Below, piece after piece: positions 21,650 to 33,179 of a stretch of DNA of 64,000 nt (position 1 is the stretch's first letter; each line of letters begins with the position of its first letter). Both the position numbers and the translations under genes were made by a program. The stretch lies in NCBI GenBank assembly GCA_037127255.1, contig JBANSL010000017.1, forward strand, positions 45,083,745 to 45,147,744. Direction: 5' to 3'. The notes under the pieces are model-generated. The model saw nothing but the letters and a program-made list of their open reading frames with translations. It made no database searches and was not told the DNA's origin. This stretch comes from Persicaria tinctoria. Taxonomy: Eukaryota > Streptophyta > Magnoliopsida > Caryophyllales > Polygonaceae.

Positions 21650-22045
21650 TCAAAAATCACCTTTGATTTCATTTATGACATTTTCCTCATCCACAATCAA
21701 TGTTCCTCCAGAAGAAGTAATGTTGCGAATCTGTTTCCTGTGTCTTCTTCCAGATGCAACGCGGTGGAAATAAGTTGTATTGGAGTCTGAAAACTTAAGA
21801 TGTTTGGATTTGGCTCTCTGGTTCCAAAAAGATTTTTTGAAAAGCAGGAGCTTTTCCTTCTTTCTCATAATACACTTCTCTCTACTAGGGTTTATTTGTA
21901 CATTATTCACTAAAAGGGAGGATTGAATGTGCAACAACTCGGTCTCCACATCTTTTAATTGGAAAAATATATTCCCAAAGGTGTCCTTATTCCATTCCTT
22001 TTCCTGCTTTTGGAGGATTTTTTGTTTAAACATAACTTGAAACAT
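21650..22045 (-). pseudogene. LINE linker between endonuclease and RT
   Basis: A 131-residue minus-strand frame with KEKLLLFKKSFWNQRAKSKH, then FSDSNTTYFHRVASGRR. The SD.NT.YFH pattern is the conserved spacer between endonuclease and reverse transcriptase in plant L1 proteins. It is in the expected position, and upstream bases to 22277 contain no clear motif. Confidence 0.78.
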
Positions 22046-22277
22046 TGCAGAATCAGGGCAACAATCCCGCCAAGATTTATTTAACTATGTTTCGGAAATC
22101 CTTCCGCAACAACCAGGCATCCTCAAACTTAAAAGGCGGCGCTTTAATGGTCGAATTGACCTCAAGAGATATTGATATGGGGCAGTGATCGGATTAAGAA
22201 AAGGCTTCATTATTTGTAATCAGTTTAGGAAAAATCTCGATAATATATTGGTGAACAAGCACTCGATCAAGTTTTTC

Positions 22278-22861
22278 TTAGATATTGAAATCTTTTTCAA
22301 GGTTTTTCCTCCATGTGAATGGATTCCCAAAACTGGGGAGATCCATGAGAGAACATTCATTTTTGAAGGATAGGAGTCTAGCGAACTGGGAAGGGCGTAT
22401 GGAAGCACCACCTAGTTCATCTACACTACATAGAATTTCATTTAGATCTCCTAAAACCATACATGGGATGGTCGAATTATTCACAATTATAGTTAGCATT
22501 TCCCAGAACGAGTATTTCTGATTTGGGGCAGGAGGGGCATAGACGAAGAGGGCAAGGATAGGGAACCCTTCGAGCACACTTTCAAGGCGGAGACCAATAA
22601 TCCAGGGTGAGTGAATAGTAACAGACATGGTGATATTTAATAATTGATGAGTTTCTATAAGACTCCAATACCTCCCGATCGCCCATAAGCCAAAAACCAG
22701 AAAACTTCGTCGAAACAAGCACTTTTCCAAGTATTGTCATCGGGAGTAGAATCCAATTTAGTTTCTGTTAATGCTATTATTTCATTTTTACACAAAGACT
22801 TAATTTCTGTCCAATAGGTTCTTTTTCTTATACTTCTACAATTCCAAAAACATATCTTCAT
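22278..22861 (-). pseudogene. LINE APE-type endonuclease
   Basis: The start at 22861 gives MKICFWNCRSIRKRTYWTEI, the usual W-N-C-R opening of plant L1 ORF2, then IIALTETKLDS with the catalytic Glu (T-E-T-K). The frame shifts near 22660; the next frame gives LALFVYAPPAPNQKYSFWEM and CMVLGDLNEIL, the G-D-[FL]-N metal/phosphate motif, and NPFTWRKNL near the end. The domain nicks target DNA to prime reverse transcription. Frame breaks make it non-functional. Confidence 0.85.
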
Positions 22862-23326
22862 TTACAACTTTTAGTGATAAAATGACAGGTTTTAGGAGTC
22901 CATAAATCGAGGAGATTTTGTAATTTCAATTTGAAGTGGCATTTACTAAACTTGTGAAGTGAATTTTCCACCAACAAATAAGATCATAAAGACGGGAGAT
23001 AACTATGTATGTGATTTGGAGGTATAACTTGTCTATGAAAGGTTTGTGTAGAAAATTAACAAGATTACTTAGTTTATTGTGTAACCAAATCAAAGGAGCG
23101 TTGACACTGTGACAACTCAGGGCCTTGACGCCATGATCCCAAGCACAAGACGATTGTAGGCTAGTGTTAACTAATGTTTCGATGGATGAAAACAACATTA
23201 CCTTTGGCATAGTGTTGGCTAGTATCTTGTTAATGAGCGATTTTTTTAAGAACCTAGACAATTTACGGGTTAATGGTTTCATTAGATGATACAAGATTAA
23301 ACCAAACTTTCTATTAGTAAACATTT
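22862..23326 (-). pseudogene. LINE region upstream of ORF2 (ORF1 end?)
   Basis: Located between the endonuclease start and the copia A insertion. Some minus-strand coding is open, such as KKSLINKILANTMPKVMLFS, but no family motif is certain. Position argues for the end of ORF1 and the ORF1-ORF2 spacer. Confidence 0.4.
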
Positions 23327-24383
23327 TGAAGGTTCGATAATGTATAACAAAGTAGAATAAAGATACTCTATAAGGAGGGTTGAATAGAATATGCCAACTT
23401 TTCGCTGTCAATCTCAAGACTTTTGAAACGCTTGTAAAACCCTTTGAGAGTAAACTCAATTCTTTCGATTGGGAAACCTGATTCAAAATAGAGTTATACA
23501 ATTCGAAACAAGTACGGAAATATTGGTAAAGCAATAAGTAAAGAACACAATGAATTGTTAACGAGGTTCGGCTTCTTAAAGGCTTAGTCCCTGCCTAGGG
23601 TTCCTCCACATCCATAGGATTCAACTGACTTTATTGATTCACAAGACTTAGGTTCCTAATAGCTCACCGAGAAGCCTCTCTCCTATACAATTGCAATATA
23701 TTTAACTCACGTTCCCTTGGAGTCCTAGACCAATCTAGAAGAGCCCCACCTCTCTCAGCTATCTAGTACAATCCTCTTACACTTTGTGAATCAATCGCCT
23801 AGTGCTCACTTCCTGAGTTATAAACTCTCGAGTATAACACTCTCTCAGAATATATCTTATAAGCTGACTGTGTAACTCTCAAAAGCTTTGAAACAAAAGA
23901 TACGACTCTTAATACTTAGCAGAGAGTACACGAAGAAGACATATTGACTTGAGGGCTTGTGTGCGATGTAGTTCAATGATGTTTGTGTTCAACACTTGTA
24001 CTTCTTCTCTCTTCTTCATCTCATTTTATACTCCATCAAATCGGCGCCATTTTGAAAGAAGGATCTTTGCCCAACAGCTACTTCAGATTATGGCCAAGGA
24101 TGGATCTTCGCAATCTTCTAAAGATGGAAACTTCTAAGCCATAATCTTCCAGATTTGATCTTTACGAATTTCAGCTCAAGGAAGGAGATCTCTTCAAATA
24201 TCTTCGTTGTATGGTTAATACAATATATATATAACAGTATTTGGAAACCATAGATAATAAAATACATACAATACATGTTTTGAATTTCATCAATACAGCT
24301 TTAGCTTCAAGACCTTTGACACAAGCTTTGTGTCAAAGCCTTTGAAATCATTTCCGATTTTCATCAAGGGAGTGGAGTTATCA
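23327..24383 (-). repeat. 3' LTR of copia A
   Basis: Matches the LTR at 30855-31924 in reverse complement over its whole length. The element-sense start is TGATAACTCCACTCCC. The internal sequence just upstream (24384-24400) reads CATCAAAGGGTAAAT in element sense, the probable polypurine tract. Confidence 0.9.
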
Positions 24384-24526
24384 ATTTACCCTTTGATGAA
24401 AGACAAAACATGTGCATCCCTGTAACTTAGTCATGCAAATATATCATATAAAAATCGGACTAAGTACCTGCAGGGGTTAGACAAATGTTGGATCATATAA
24501 GTTCAAAACCAATGATAAAAAGCATC

Positions 24527-25262
24527 TGTTGTAGGAGGAAATCGAGATTGCAAATAAAATATAAATAAAGTAAAGCAAACCGATTGGATCCCAGAAAATA
24601 ATGTTCAACACTCCCTCCCAATGTAGCAAGAGAAAGTCAGGATCGATCCTCGAGGAAGCTGGTCAGCGGATCCTAGGCAGCGGAGGAATCTCACGGGCAG
24701 AAATCGACAACAGATTACCCGATCTCGAGTAAGGTTACTCGACAAAAGATCGGACAAGTCGAAACAGAGCAGGCAGCAGTCACTGGCTTTTTCGATATCG
24801 AGAAGATTTACTCGATATCGAGTAAATATGTTGATTTACTCGATATCGAGTAAATATCGAGTATCTGCAGTTCAGAAGCTACGACGATCTTGTTGATCGA
24901 AAATCAGTAGTCGATGTCGACCAATTTTGGTCGAAATCGAGGAAGACAATAACTAAAATTAAATGCAAAATTCGAATCTTTAACCGATGGATGAGAGAGA
25001 ACTTCCGAGATTAGGGTTTGTGACAATGATTACCATGAAAGTGGAATATAAATCATAAAAGGTGGTGACTTTATCGATAAAGGAGAAGGTTTTCACCTAA
25101 TCCGACAAGTAGGAATATAAATCTCGCGATAAATAACCCTAATTGTATCTATTCCTTTTCATAATTAGAATTTATAATCTTCCGAATAGAAATCCTAATT
25201 ACTACCCAAGTTTCGCAACATGAGTTCTTCAATTTCTCAATCAAAGATGAAGCACATAAAAT
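24527..25262 (-). mobile_element. Truncated gypsy LTR inside copia A
   Basis: Starts TGTTGTAGGAGGAAATCGAG, like the solo LTR at 58248, and stays colinear with it to about 25262, where copia RNase H sequence begins abruptly. Only the U5-side third of the LTR remains, with no internal part and no second TSD copy. It carries a dense TCGATATCGA palindrome cluster. Confidence 0.82.
24789..24945. repeat. TCGATATCGA palindrome cluster
   Basis: Four TCGATATCGA-type arms fall within about 65 bp (24789-24850). One pair is separated by GTAAAT...ATTTAC, giving a long stem. At about 24911-24942 TCGATGTCGA-CCAATTTTGG-TCGAAATCGA has a wholly palindromic spacer. Confidence 0.88.
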
Positions 25263-27090
25263 AGAATTGGCAACATCCCGACGTGCTCTTCCTATCAACC
25301 TTATAGCCTGCAAAGTCTGCATCAAAATACCCAATTTTTGTAAAATCTCTTTGCTTTGGGTACCACAAGCCAAGCTCCTTAGTGCCATTGAGATATCATA
25401 AGATCCTCTTCACAACCACGAGGTCAAATTCTTTAGGGTCAGATTGAAATCTAGCACACATGCAAACACTAAACATTATCTCATGTCTACTAGCAGTAAG
25501 ATATAACAAAGATCCAATCATCCCTCGATACTCCTTTTGATTGACACTCTTCCCGGTCTTGTCTTGATCTAAAGACAAGGTTGAGCTCATGGGTGTCTTG
25601 GCTGCTTTGGATTGATCCATCTTAAACTTCTTCAAGAGATCCTTAGTATACTTGCTTTGGTTGACAAAGATCCCTTTCTTAGATTGATGAACTTGCAACC
25701 CCAAAAAGAAGTTGAGTTCTCCCATTAAGCTCATCTCAAATTCACTGCACATAATATCGGAAAATTCCTTGCACAAAGATGTGTTAGTAGCCCCAAACAA
25801 TATATCATCAACATATATTTGGATAACCAATATGTCCTTTCCTTTGGTCTTGATGAAAAGAGTCTTGTCGATCAACCCCCTGTTAAAATCATTTTCTAAA
25901 AGATATTTTGACAAGCGCTCATACCAAGCTCTTGGGGCTTGTTTCAAACCATATAGCGCTTTGTCTAGTTTGTAAACATGATTAGGAAATTCCAAACTTT
26001 CAAAACCTGAGGTTTAAGCCACATAAACTTCTTCTTCTCGGAAACCATTAAGAAATGCACACTTTACATCCATTTGATATAATTTTATGCCCATAAAAGA
26101 TGCAAACGCTAATAAAATATGAATGGCTTCAAGCCTGGCTACAAGAGAAAAAGTCTCCTTATAGTCGATACCTTCCTCTTGATTGTAGCCTTGAGCAACA
26201 AGCCTTGCTTTGTTCCTCACGATCTTACTATTCTCATCTAGCTTGTTCCGAAATACCCAACGTACGCCAATGTCTGATTGATGCTTTAGCCTATGCTTGA
26301 AGGTCCAAACTTTGTTCCTTTCAAATTCGTTAAGCTCACTTTGCATAGCAATGATCCAATCTGGCTCTTGAAGGGCCTCATCCACCTTCTTTCGTTCTAC
26401 AAGTGAAACAAAAGCGTGAAAAGCACAGAGATCTTTAAGTTTAGAGCGAGTTTGAACACTTGATGTAGGGTAAGAGATGATATCCTTTAATGAGTGTGAT
26501 GAGGAGTATTTGAAATTTCTCTTGCTAGTCTCATCTCCCTGGTTCCTCACATCAACAGGATTGGTTTGTTGTACATCTGACTCCATGGATATGTTGTGCT
26601 CAGTTACTGCAGTATCTGGCGTATCAACAACTTTGGACTGATTGTTAAGGGCTTTGGACTGAGCTTCAAGACCTTGAGCCAACTCCTCAGTGTTAAGAAT
26701 CTGATCCTGCATGTTCCTCTTCTCTGTGTTCTTAGTAGCAATATCATCACCATCCTCATTCTCTATATGGCTGTTAAGATCTAAATCTGCAACACTTTCA
26801 CTTAAAGAACCGTCATTACATTCAATAAATATGACAACAAGCATGTACTTTTTACCATTGGGGGATTTGACTCGCATAGGACCACATAAATCCATATGTA
26901 AAAGTTGAAGGGGTCTAGAAGTACTTACAACCTTTTTGGGTTTGAAAGAGCTACGTGTTTGTTTACCTCGTGTGCATGCTTTGCACATCTCAATACCTTT
27001 AAAGTCCATCTCAGGTAGTCCTCTTACAAGTGTGCGATGTAGTTCAATGATGTTTTTGTTCAACACTTGTACTTCTTCTCTCTTCTTCAT
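25263..27090 (-). pseudogene. Copia A pol: LTR-integrase junction, RT and start of RNase H
   Basis: One minus-strand frame covers 27090 to about 25266 with stops at 26014-26016 (TAA where relatives have CAA) and 25396-25398 (TGA where Arg CGA is expected). The first ~20 residues are LTR-derived. The integrase lead-in follows (LVRGLPEMDF, CKACTRGKQTRSSF, LLHMDLCGPM), then an internal deletion of the integrase core (after KYMLVVIF) and an acidic region. RT has RNKARLVAQGYNQEEGIDY, KLYQMDVKCAFLNG (first Asp), KALYGLKQAPRAWY and IQIYVDDILFGA (catalytic DD). RNase H begins FDADFAGYKVDRKSTSG and is cut by the gypsy LTR. Wording fits the SIRE/Maximus side of copia, which I hold loosely. Confidence 0.85.
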
Positions 27091-27375
27091 CTTCTTTTAT
27101 ACTCCATTAAATTGGCTCCATTTTGAAAGAAGGATCTTTGCCCAACGACTACTTCAGATCATGGCCAAGGATGGATCTTCGCAATCTTCTAAAGATGGAA
27201 ACTGCGAAGCCATAATCTTCCAGATTTGATCTCTACGAATTTCAGCTCAAGGAAGAAGATCTCTTCAAATATCTTCGTTGTATGGTTAGTACATACAATA
27301 CAGGTTTTGAATTTCATCAATACAGCTTTAGCTTTGAAACCATTTCCGATTTTCATCAAGGGAGTGGAGTTATCA
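27031..27375 (-). repeat. Truncated 5' LTR of copia A
   Basis: 345 bp matching the first part of the copia LTR. It passes directly into integrase code at about 27030, so the rest of the LTR, primer site, gag and protease were removed by one deletion. Confidence 0.85.
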
Positions 27376-27843
27376 CGTTTCATCAAGAAAAATTAAACTC
27401 ATCCCAAAGAAGTTTCATTGCACAAAGAACGTTAACAAAATTGTGTGATAGTTATCATAAGGACTAATTTGTGAGAACCACAAGAGTAATTTTTCAAATT
27501 TCCATCTACTAACAATATTGAAAGTACATAATGGTTTATCAAAGACCTTGAGAATACACCACCAAGACAGTTTATTTTCCATTCCCTTCTGCATGGGCGA
27601 TGTCAAGACGGTTTTGCCAAAGTTAATTGTACGCAAGCTTGCCTCAGGTTTTGGTGACGCCCAAGCCTCCTGCTGCTCAGACTCGCGCACACCCGAGAGT
27701 GAAACGTTACGAGCAACGAAGGAGGCGGAAGGCAGAACTGTAAACTCAGCAAAGAGACCAAGGAAGTGTAGTAGCGTAGGAGGTGATTGAAAGAGGTCAA
27801 AGAACAGCACCTCATAGTTTAACATAATACATCCACACAACAA
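27376..27843 (-). pseudogene. Probable LINE ORF1 remnant
   Basis: The minus strand contains SWWCILKVFDKPLCTFNIVS followed after frame changes by a segment like LFLFQFF. This faintly resembles the DUF4283 domain that opens plant L1 ORF1 (C-L-[VI]-G-K-x-L-x-D-K-P...). No zinc knuckle is visible. The assignment rests mainly on position within the LINE, directly before copia A, and is tentative. Confidence 0.4.
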
Positions 27844-29567
27844 TATTGGAGACTAATGGACGCAGGAACGACACCGAAACAGGCATCATCAGCAGCTGCG
27901 TACAAAGAAATTTTAGGCAAACCCGAGGCATACGTACCTATATTTGCACCATGAGGGAGTTTAGGAGTATACAACAGATCAACGCACCCCGAATCCAACG
28001 GAGATAGAGAGGTAACCGTAGAGTAAACCAGCCACCGAGTATGTACAACTTTCACTAGATTATATCCTGCATCATGGGGGGGCATAGCCCCCTTAACATC
28101 CGATTTGTCGATAGAGATGTCGTTTCCCTTTCAGGATGTGTTGCCCTTTTGCGATTTGTTGCCCTTTTGGGATTTTTTGTTGCTCTTTCGGTGGGTAAGG
28201 CATGAAGAGGAATACACCTCAAGCACGTTTTTATCCAGACACCAATAGTAGGTGTTTTTTCGAGACCTAGAGCATGGTATAACCTAGAAGGCCTCAGACC
28301 CAACCGAGAGCAATAGATCATAAGGATATACCGTGGAGAGCAAAAACACATTAGCAGTGGTAGCAAGACCATTAGAGGTTGCTATGATCACCATTTGTTC
28401 TAAACCTTTTCGGGAGGTATGTGATGAAGAGGAATGCACCACTTCAACAACAATATTCAAACACCAGTAAGAATTGTTTTATACCTGTGCAATAGAAGCA
28501 ACACAGTAGCATCCGAGAGTTGTATGGTATTCATAATAAACCACAAGCTGCTCAAACCCAAGAAGCTTAGCAAAAACAACGAGATGAGGAACAACAAGTG
28601 AACGTGATGAAACATCGAGGTTAGATTGAAACATACACGCAATTCTCAAAATGTAAGTCACAAATTTTATAAGAAAAAACATCATCATCAGACCTGGAGA
28701 CATAAGCTACAAAAGCCCCAAAGTCCACATGTTTTTTAAGGCCCGAAATTTGGGGGGGGAGGGGGTAAGGAGTGCAGAGGAAAATACCTCAAACACCGGG
28801 TTTTTCATCCACCAAAAGGCGGTCAATAAGTGTGATGGAACGAACGATTAAGCCAAATCCAAAGTGAGATCAGTGGAGTTCATGAGCATTGTACAATAGT
28901 AAAACCATGAAATATAAGGAGTAAAGCAAACAAAACACAATATGTAAACAAGACCACATATAAGATCTGGGATTTCAATTCAAGTCTAAGGAAATTAGGT
29001 AGAGAGATTATCAAGAGAAAGAAATTGAACCTAACAGTGGTCGACAAAGCCACAATAAGGCCGACTGGAGGCGAGGATCATGGACATCCATGGCTAGAGA
29101 AGACGGAACTGAGACCAACGACCAAACAACGCCAATACATAGACCAAACAACTCCAATACATAGGAGAGAAGCGACAACCCCGGAAGCCCGATCAACACC
29201 ACACCGTCTGCAAAGAGCCATAGAACCCCCCCCCCCTCCCCCCAGCGCGTTTCTTCCTCATTTTTTTGAAACCCTTTAGGTAGAAATCAAAGGAGCAAGG
29301 CGGTATTGAAGCAACCGCAGGGATCCGGCGGCAGAGGCGGAGAAGACAACAAACCAGGTCAGATAGACAACCTCGCATCGACCCAAATGTGAGCACGATT
29401 TAGAGAAAGCGGACACCCAACGACCAGATTCGGAAGGGAAATAGCCGATTCACACACACAACTTTAGATTCGAGAGGGATTAGACACAGAGATTCGGTTT
29501 CGAGAGGTTTGTGGTTCAGGAGATTGGGGGCGCGTGAGGAGCGCGTTCTTGGGCTCCCGGGGGAGGG
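27844..29567 (-). other. 5' leader region of the LINE
   Basis: No credible protein. In element sense the segment starts near 29567 with CCCCTCCCCCGGGAGCCCAA, a GC-rich start usual for LINE promoters, and contains G/C homopolymer tracts at 28750-28766 and 29226-29246. Several short frames are open but have no family motifs. It is the inferred internal promoter and 5' UTR; the exact 5' end is uncertain. Confidence 0.45.
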
Positions 29568-30260
29568 GTTTTCGTGTATAGTCCTACTTCCCTTTTTTAG
29601 GTGTACACAATATTGTTCCTCTTTTCCTTTTCATTTTGAAAGAGTATATAGATGATAATTTTCTTCCTTTTTAGAGTACATGTGTTGGTGACTTCTCTCC
29701 TTTGTACTCCATATTTGCTAACTTTCTAGCCTTTTTCCAATTGCTTATTTTTTTTAAATCTATCTATTTATTTATTTTCTACAATGACATGGGCTATGAA
29801 ATATGGAGTTAGGCCCATTTCTTTAAACAATGTAGTGTATGTATACATCTATCTATTTATTTATTTTTCCTCACATGCATTTGATTTTCACATAACAGGA
29901 ATTGATCAACTTCGTAGCCAAACCATTCATTTACGAGAGCTTAAACAAGGAAGATCAAGCTGCTTGCAAGACTTCAAGTGAAGCGATCTCAATGAATGAT
30001 GTTAGTGGAAGCTGGCGAGATGTCATTGCACTTCACAAGCTCGATCTTTGTATTGCATATCTGTACTCCAGTTTGCGAGCTTGTAATATACTAAAACGAT
30101 GTATTTGATATGTATCGCACTATCACAGCCCACACACTTCATTTTTTTGTAATTATGGTCAATAGCTCGTATTGGTGTTTGACATTCAAATTATCAACTC
30201 GAAAATTTTCACAAAAATAATGTCACAAGCGTATATAATGTCTTTTTAATAAAAGACAAA
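29568..30260. other. Anonymous AT-rich flank with a possible exon
   Basis: No family recognised. 'ttcacataacag' at about 29889-29899 followed by a 68-residue open stretch (ATG at 29902: MINFVAKPFIYESLNKEDQA) has the look of a splice acceptor and exon. Nothing supports a function. It may be a remnant of CACTA 1 or host sequence. Confidence 0.3.
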
Positions 30261-30261
30261 A

Positions 30262-30590
30262 TTTTACACCCAAACAGGAGCAACCAACTCATCCCCAAAT
30301 TTGGCATTAGCAGGCGTTTTGGTAACACCAAAAGCCTAGGGAATGAGATCCTTAGTTACCACGAACTTCTGATTCCTCGGCTGAAAACGAATCTCCATAT
30401 CAGAACAATAATCCAGGGTGACAAAGAACTCTCTCACTAATGCCAGATAGGTATAATTAGACACATCTAAGAAATCACTCAATCCCCCCTCTCCAAGGAG
30501 TCGGTGGACCTACTCAAATAGTCCCAATTTCTTCAACTTCGGGGAGTGAAAGAACAGGTGGATTCATATTTCCTCTTTTCAAGAAGATTG
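30262..30590 (-). pseudogene. ORF1-like fragment of a plant transposon
   Basis: The minus strand reads one long frame with two TAG stops (complement of CTA at 30336-30338 and 30510-30512), both explicable as CAG to TAG. Wording includes LSDFLDVSNYTYLALVREFF, VTLDYCSDMEIRFQPRNQKF and AFGVTKTPANAKFGDELV. The pattern 'Y..LVREFF.....I.F...N.KF......AFG' recalls the ORF1/plant-transposon domain of Athila-type and related elements. It is an isolated fragment with no LTR attached. Confidence 0.4.
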
Positions 30591-30854
30591 AGCCAATGAT
30601 CCGCTTCTTCCTAAGACAGCAAATGAGGCTTCTTCATAACAGGACCTAGCATCATGATGCAACTCTAGGCAAAACCGAAGAAAACCCAGAAAAATGACCA
30701 AAAGACGGGTTCGGTTCAGGGACGGCGGGCACCGTTCACTCAGAACCTTGAATCCGAGTGAAAGCATAGAAAAACCGACATCACACTCCTCCAAAATTAA
30801 ACTTTCTCTAACAACTTGGTTTCAAAGTGTTCTTTGGTGATAAGTAGGGGAATG

Positions 30855-31924
30855 TGATAACTCCACTCCCTTGATGAAAATCGGAATTGGTTTCAAAGGC
30901 TTTGACACAAAGCTTGTGTCAAAGGTCTTGAAGCTAAAGTTGTATTGATGAAATTCAAAACCTATATTGTATGTATTTTATTATCTTATATTATATAAGT
31001 ATGGTGTCCGAATATTATCCTATATATCTCGTGCTAACCATACAATGTAGATTTCGGGAAGATCTCCTTCATTGAGCTGAAATACGTGATGAATCAAATC
31101 GAAGATCATGCACTCACAAGTTTCCCAGAATAGAAGATTATGAAGATTGCATCTAAGCCATGATTTGATGTAGCCATTGGGAGATGATTCTTTCTTCAAA
31201 TGGCGCCGATTTGATCAAGTATAAAAAGAAGATGAAGAAGAGAGGACAGACACAAGTGTTGAACAAAAACATCATTGAACTACATTGCACGCAAGACCTC
31301 AAGTCAATCTGTCTTCTTCGTGTACTTTCTGCTAAGTGTTAAGAGTTGTATCTTTTGTTTCAATGCTTTTGAGAGTTACACAGTGAGCTTATAAGATATA
31401 TTTTGAGAGAGTGTTATACTCGAGAGTTTATAACTTAGGAAGTGAGCACTAGGCGATTGATTCACGAAGTGTAAGAGGATTGTACTAGATAGCTGAGAGA
31501 GGTGGGGCTCTTCTAGATTGGTCTAGGACTCCAAGGGAATGTGAGTTGACTAGATTGTAATTGTATAGGAGAGAGGCTTCTCGGTGAGCTATTAGGATCC
31601 TAAGTCTTATGAATCAATAAAGCCGGTTGAATCCTAGGGTTGTGGAAGAACCCTAGGCGGGGACTAAGCCTTTAGAAAGTCGAACCTCATTAACAATTTG
31701 TTGTGTTCTTTACTTATTGCTTTACCAATATTTCCGCACTTGTTTCGAATTGTATAACTCTATTGTGATTCAGGTTTCCCAATCGAACGAATTGAGTTTA
31801 CTCTCAAAGGGTTTGACAAGCGTTTCAAAAGTCTTGAGATTGACAGCGAAAAGTTGGCATACTTTATTCAACCCCCCTTCTAGAGTTTCTTTATTCTACT
31901 TTGTTATACACTATCGAACCTTCA
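30855..31924 (+). repeat. 5' LTR of copia B
   Basis: 1070 bp, TGATAACTCCACTCCC...GAACCTTCA. It is the reverse complement of the copia A LTR at 23327-24383 with scattered differences. Confidence 0.9.
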
Positions 31925-31926
31925 AT

Positions 31927-31939
31927 TGGTATCAGATCC
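31927..31939 (+). promoter_or_regulatory. tRNA-Met primer binding site, copia B
   Basis: TGGTATCAGATCC follows the LTR after two bases. It matches the usual copia initiator-Met site TGGTATCAGAGC except near its end. Confidence 0.85.
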
Positions 31940-31982
31940 TTACTCACTGCTTTTGATCTAACAATCTTGTGAGTTTTTTATC

Positions 31983-32914
31983 ATGTCTGATGAAGCAAGC
32001 GAAGGATTTGCACAAGGGAGGTCTACCAGTAGACCACCGCTCTTTGTAGGAAACAACTACATCCACTGGAGTTCCTTGATGAAAATGTTCATTATAGATC
32101 AAGATCTGGAACTTTGGAACATTATAGAGAATGGTCCGAAGATTCCTGTGAAAGACGGACCTAATGGAAGCAAAGTCGCGAAGACTGAGGCCTAATACAT
32201 CCAAGCAGATCTTGAATTCATTTCCAAGAACTACAAGGCCATTAACTTATTATATTGTGGTTTGAGTACTGATGAATTTAACCGTATTTCATCTTGTAGG
32301 TCAGCTAATGAGATTTGGGACAAGCTGGTTGTCACCTACTAAAGAACCAGTCAAGTGAAGGACACCAAGATCAGTATCTTCCTTCGAAAGTATGAACTTT
32401 TCAAAATGAAGCCTAATGAGTCTATTAAGGCCATGTTCACACAGTTCACGGAAATCACAAACAACCTTGACTCTCTCGGCAAGACCTTTGAGAATGTTGA
32501 GAAAGTGAGGAAGATATTGAGGTGCCTTCCAAAGGACAAATGAGGCCCTAAAGTAGCAGCCATAGAAGAAGCCCAAAATCTCACCACTCTACGCCTTGAT
32601 GACTTGCTTAGGAAGCTGATCACACATGAGATGATTCTCAATGAAGACGATGGAGAACTCCCAACAAGCACTAAGAACATGGCACTCAAGTCTAAGAAAG
32701 ATGAGCCCAAAGATGCATCGTATTCTGAAGATGAGGATGATGATGAGGATGATCCCTTTGCTCTCATTAAAAGGGATCTTTCTCGAATCCTCAAAATGAA
32801 GAAGCAATTCAACAACAAAGATTGATCAGAGTCTTCTAAATTTTGAGGTAAGTCTCAATACAACAAATATGACAAGAAGACTAAACCTTTGTCTTGTTTT
32901 GAATGTGGTGAAAC
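31983..32914 (+). pseudogene. gag: Copia B Gag, N-terminal part
   Basis: The ATG at 31983 starts MSDEASEGFAQ; the UBN2-type copia Gag core follows: PPLFVGNNYIHWSSLMKMFI, DLELWNIIENG, ANEIWDKLVVTY, KISIFLRKYELFKMKPNESI and NNLDSLGKTFENVEKVRKIL. In-frame stops occur near 32192, 32340, 32541 and 32822, so it is dead. The acidic segment SEDEDDDEDDPFALIKRDLS is typical of this Gag clade. The segment ends in CFECGE (32891-32912), the first half of a CCHC knuckle cut by gypsy C. Confidence 0.88.
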
Positions 32915-33179
32915 TGTTGTGATCTGAATCTGCCATGTTTTACAGTAACTTTTATATCATTTTCTGCATACATTTCATGCATTTGGGATAAGATAGTACA
33001 TAATCTATGTAGTTTATGTTTATTTGCCAAATTATGGAGTCTACACCAGTTTCTGTTTAATTTCGCAGAATTCAAGGCAAATTACAGCAGTTCTGAGAAA
33101 GGTCGGAAAAGCTCGGAAATCAACTACAGAAGTCCAAGGTCAAGAAGCAGCGGAACCAGTCGAATCAAGCTAGGACCCA

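Larger units (their letters stand above)
23327..27375 (-). mobile_element. Copia element A (minus), internally deleted
   Basis: A Ty1/copia element inserted in the 5' part of the LINE. The 3' LTR is 23327-24383 (1057 bp), and the 5' LTR is cut to 27031-27375. The outer end is TGATAACTCC in element sense. Flanks are CATTT (23322-23326) and CGTTT (27376-27380), a 5-bp TSD differing by one CpG-type transition. Gag, protease and most of integrase are deleted, while RT is largely present. It belongs to the same LTR family as copia B (30855-52204). Confidence 0.88.
5693..29567 (-). mobile_element. L1-type LINE, minus strand, split by three insertions
   Basis: Reading the minus strand from 29567 to 5693 and removing three later insertions (6944-19216, 19965-20652, 23327-27375) gives one element of about 6.8 kb, a normal full length for plant L1. 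Domain order is right: 5' leader, probable ORF1, APE endonuclease (22861 downward), reverse transcriptase (21646-20661), C-terminal zinc-binding region (about 6940-6392), RNase H (about 6203-5712), then AATAAAAAAAA at the 3' end (T-run 5693-5700 on the plus strand). The coding sequence resumes on the far side of each insertion, so continuity is well supported. A diverged TSD (GTGTAT near 5667 and 29571) is only suggestive. Confidence 0.82.

Noticed and set aside
22926..23534. 202-residue minus ORF as a single host gene
   Set aside because: It crosses the copia LTR boundary at 23327; the first part is LTR (also at 31717) and the rest LINE.
25149..25388. 79-residue minus ORF next to copia RT
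   Set aside because: The neighbouring frame gives the true RNase H wording (FDADFAGYKVDRKSTSG) through a TGA at 25396, so this ORF is a shadow.
5667..29590. TSD for the LINE (GTGTAT...CCTACTT on both sides)
   Set aside because: The two copies need gaps to align; noted as suggestive but not claimed as a feature.
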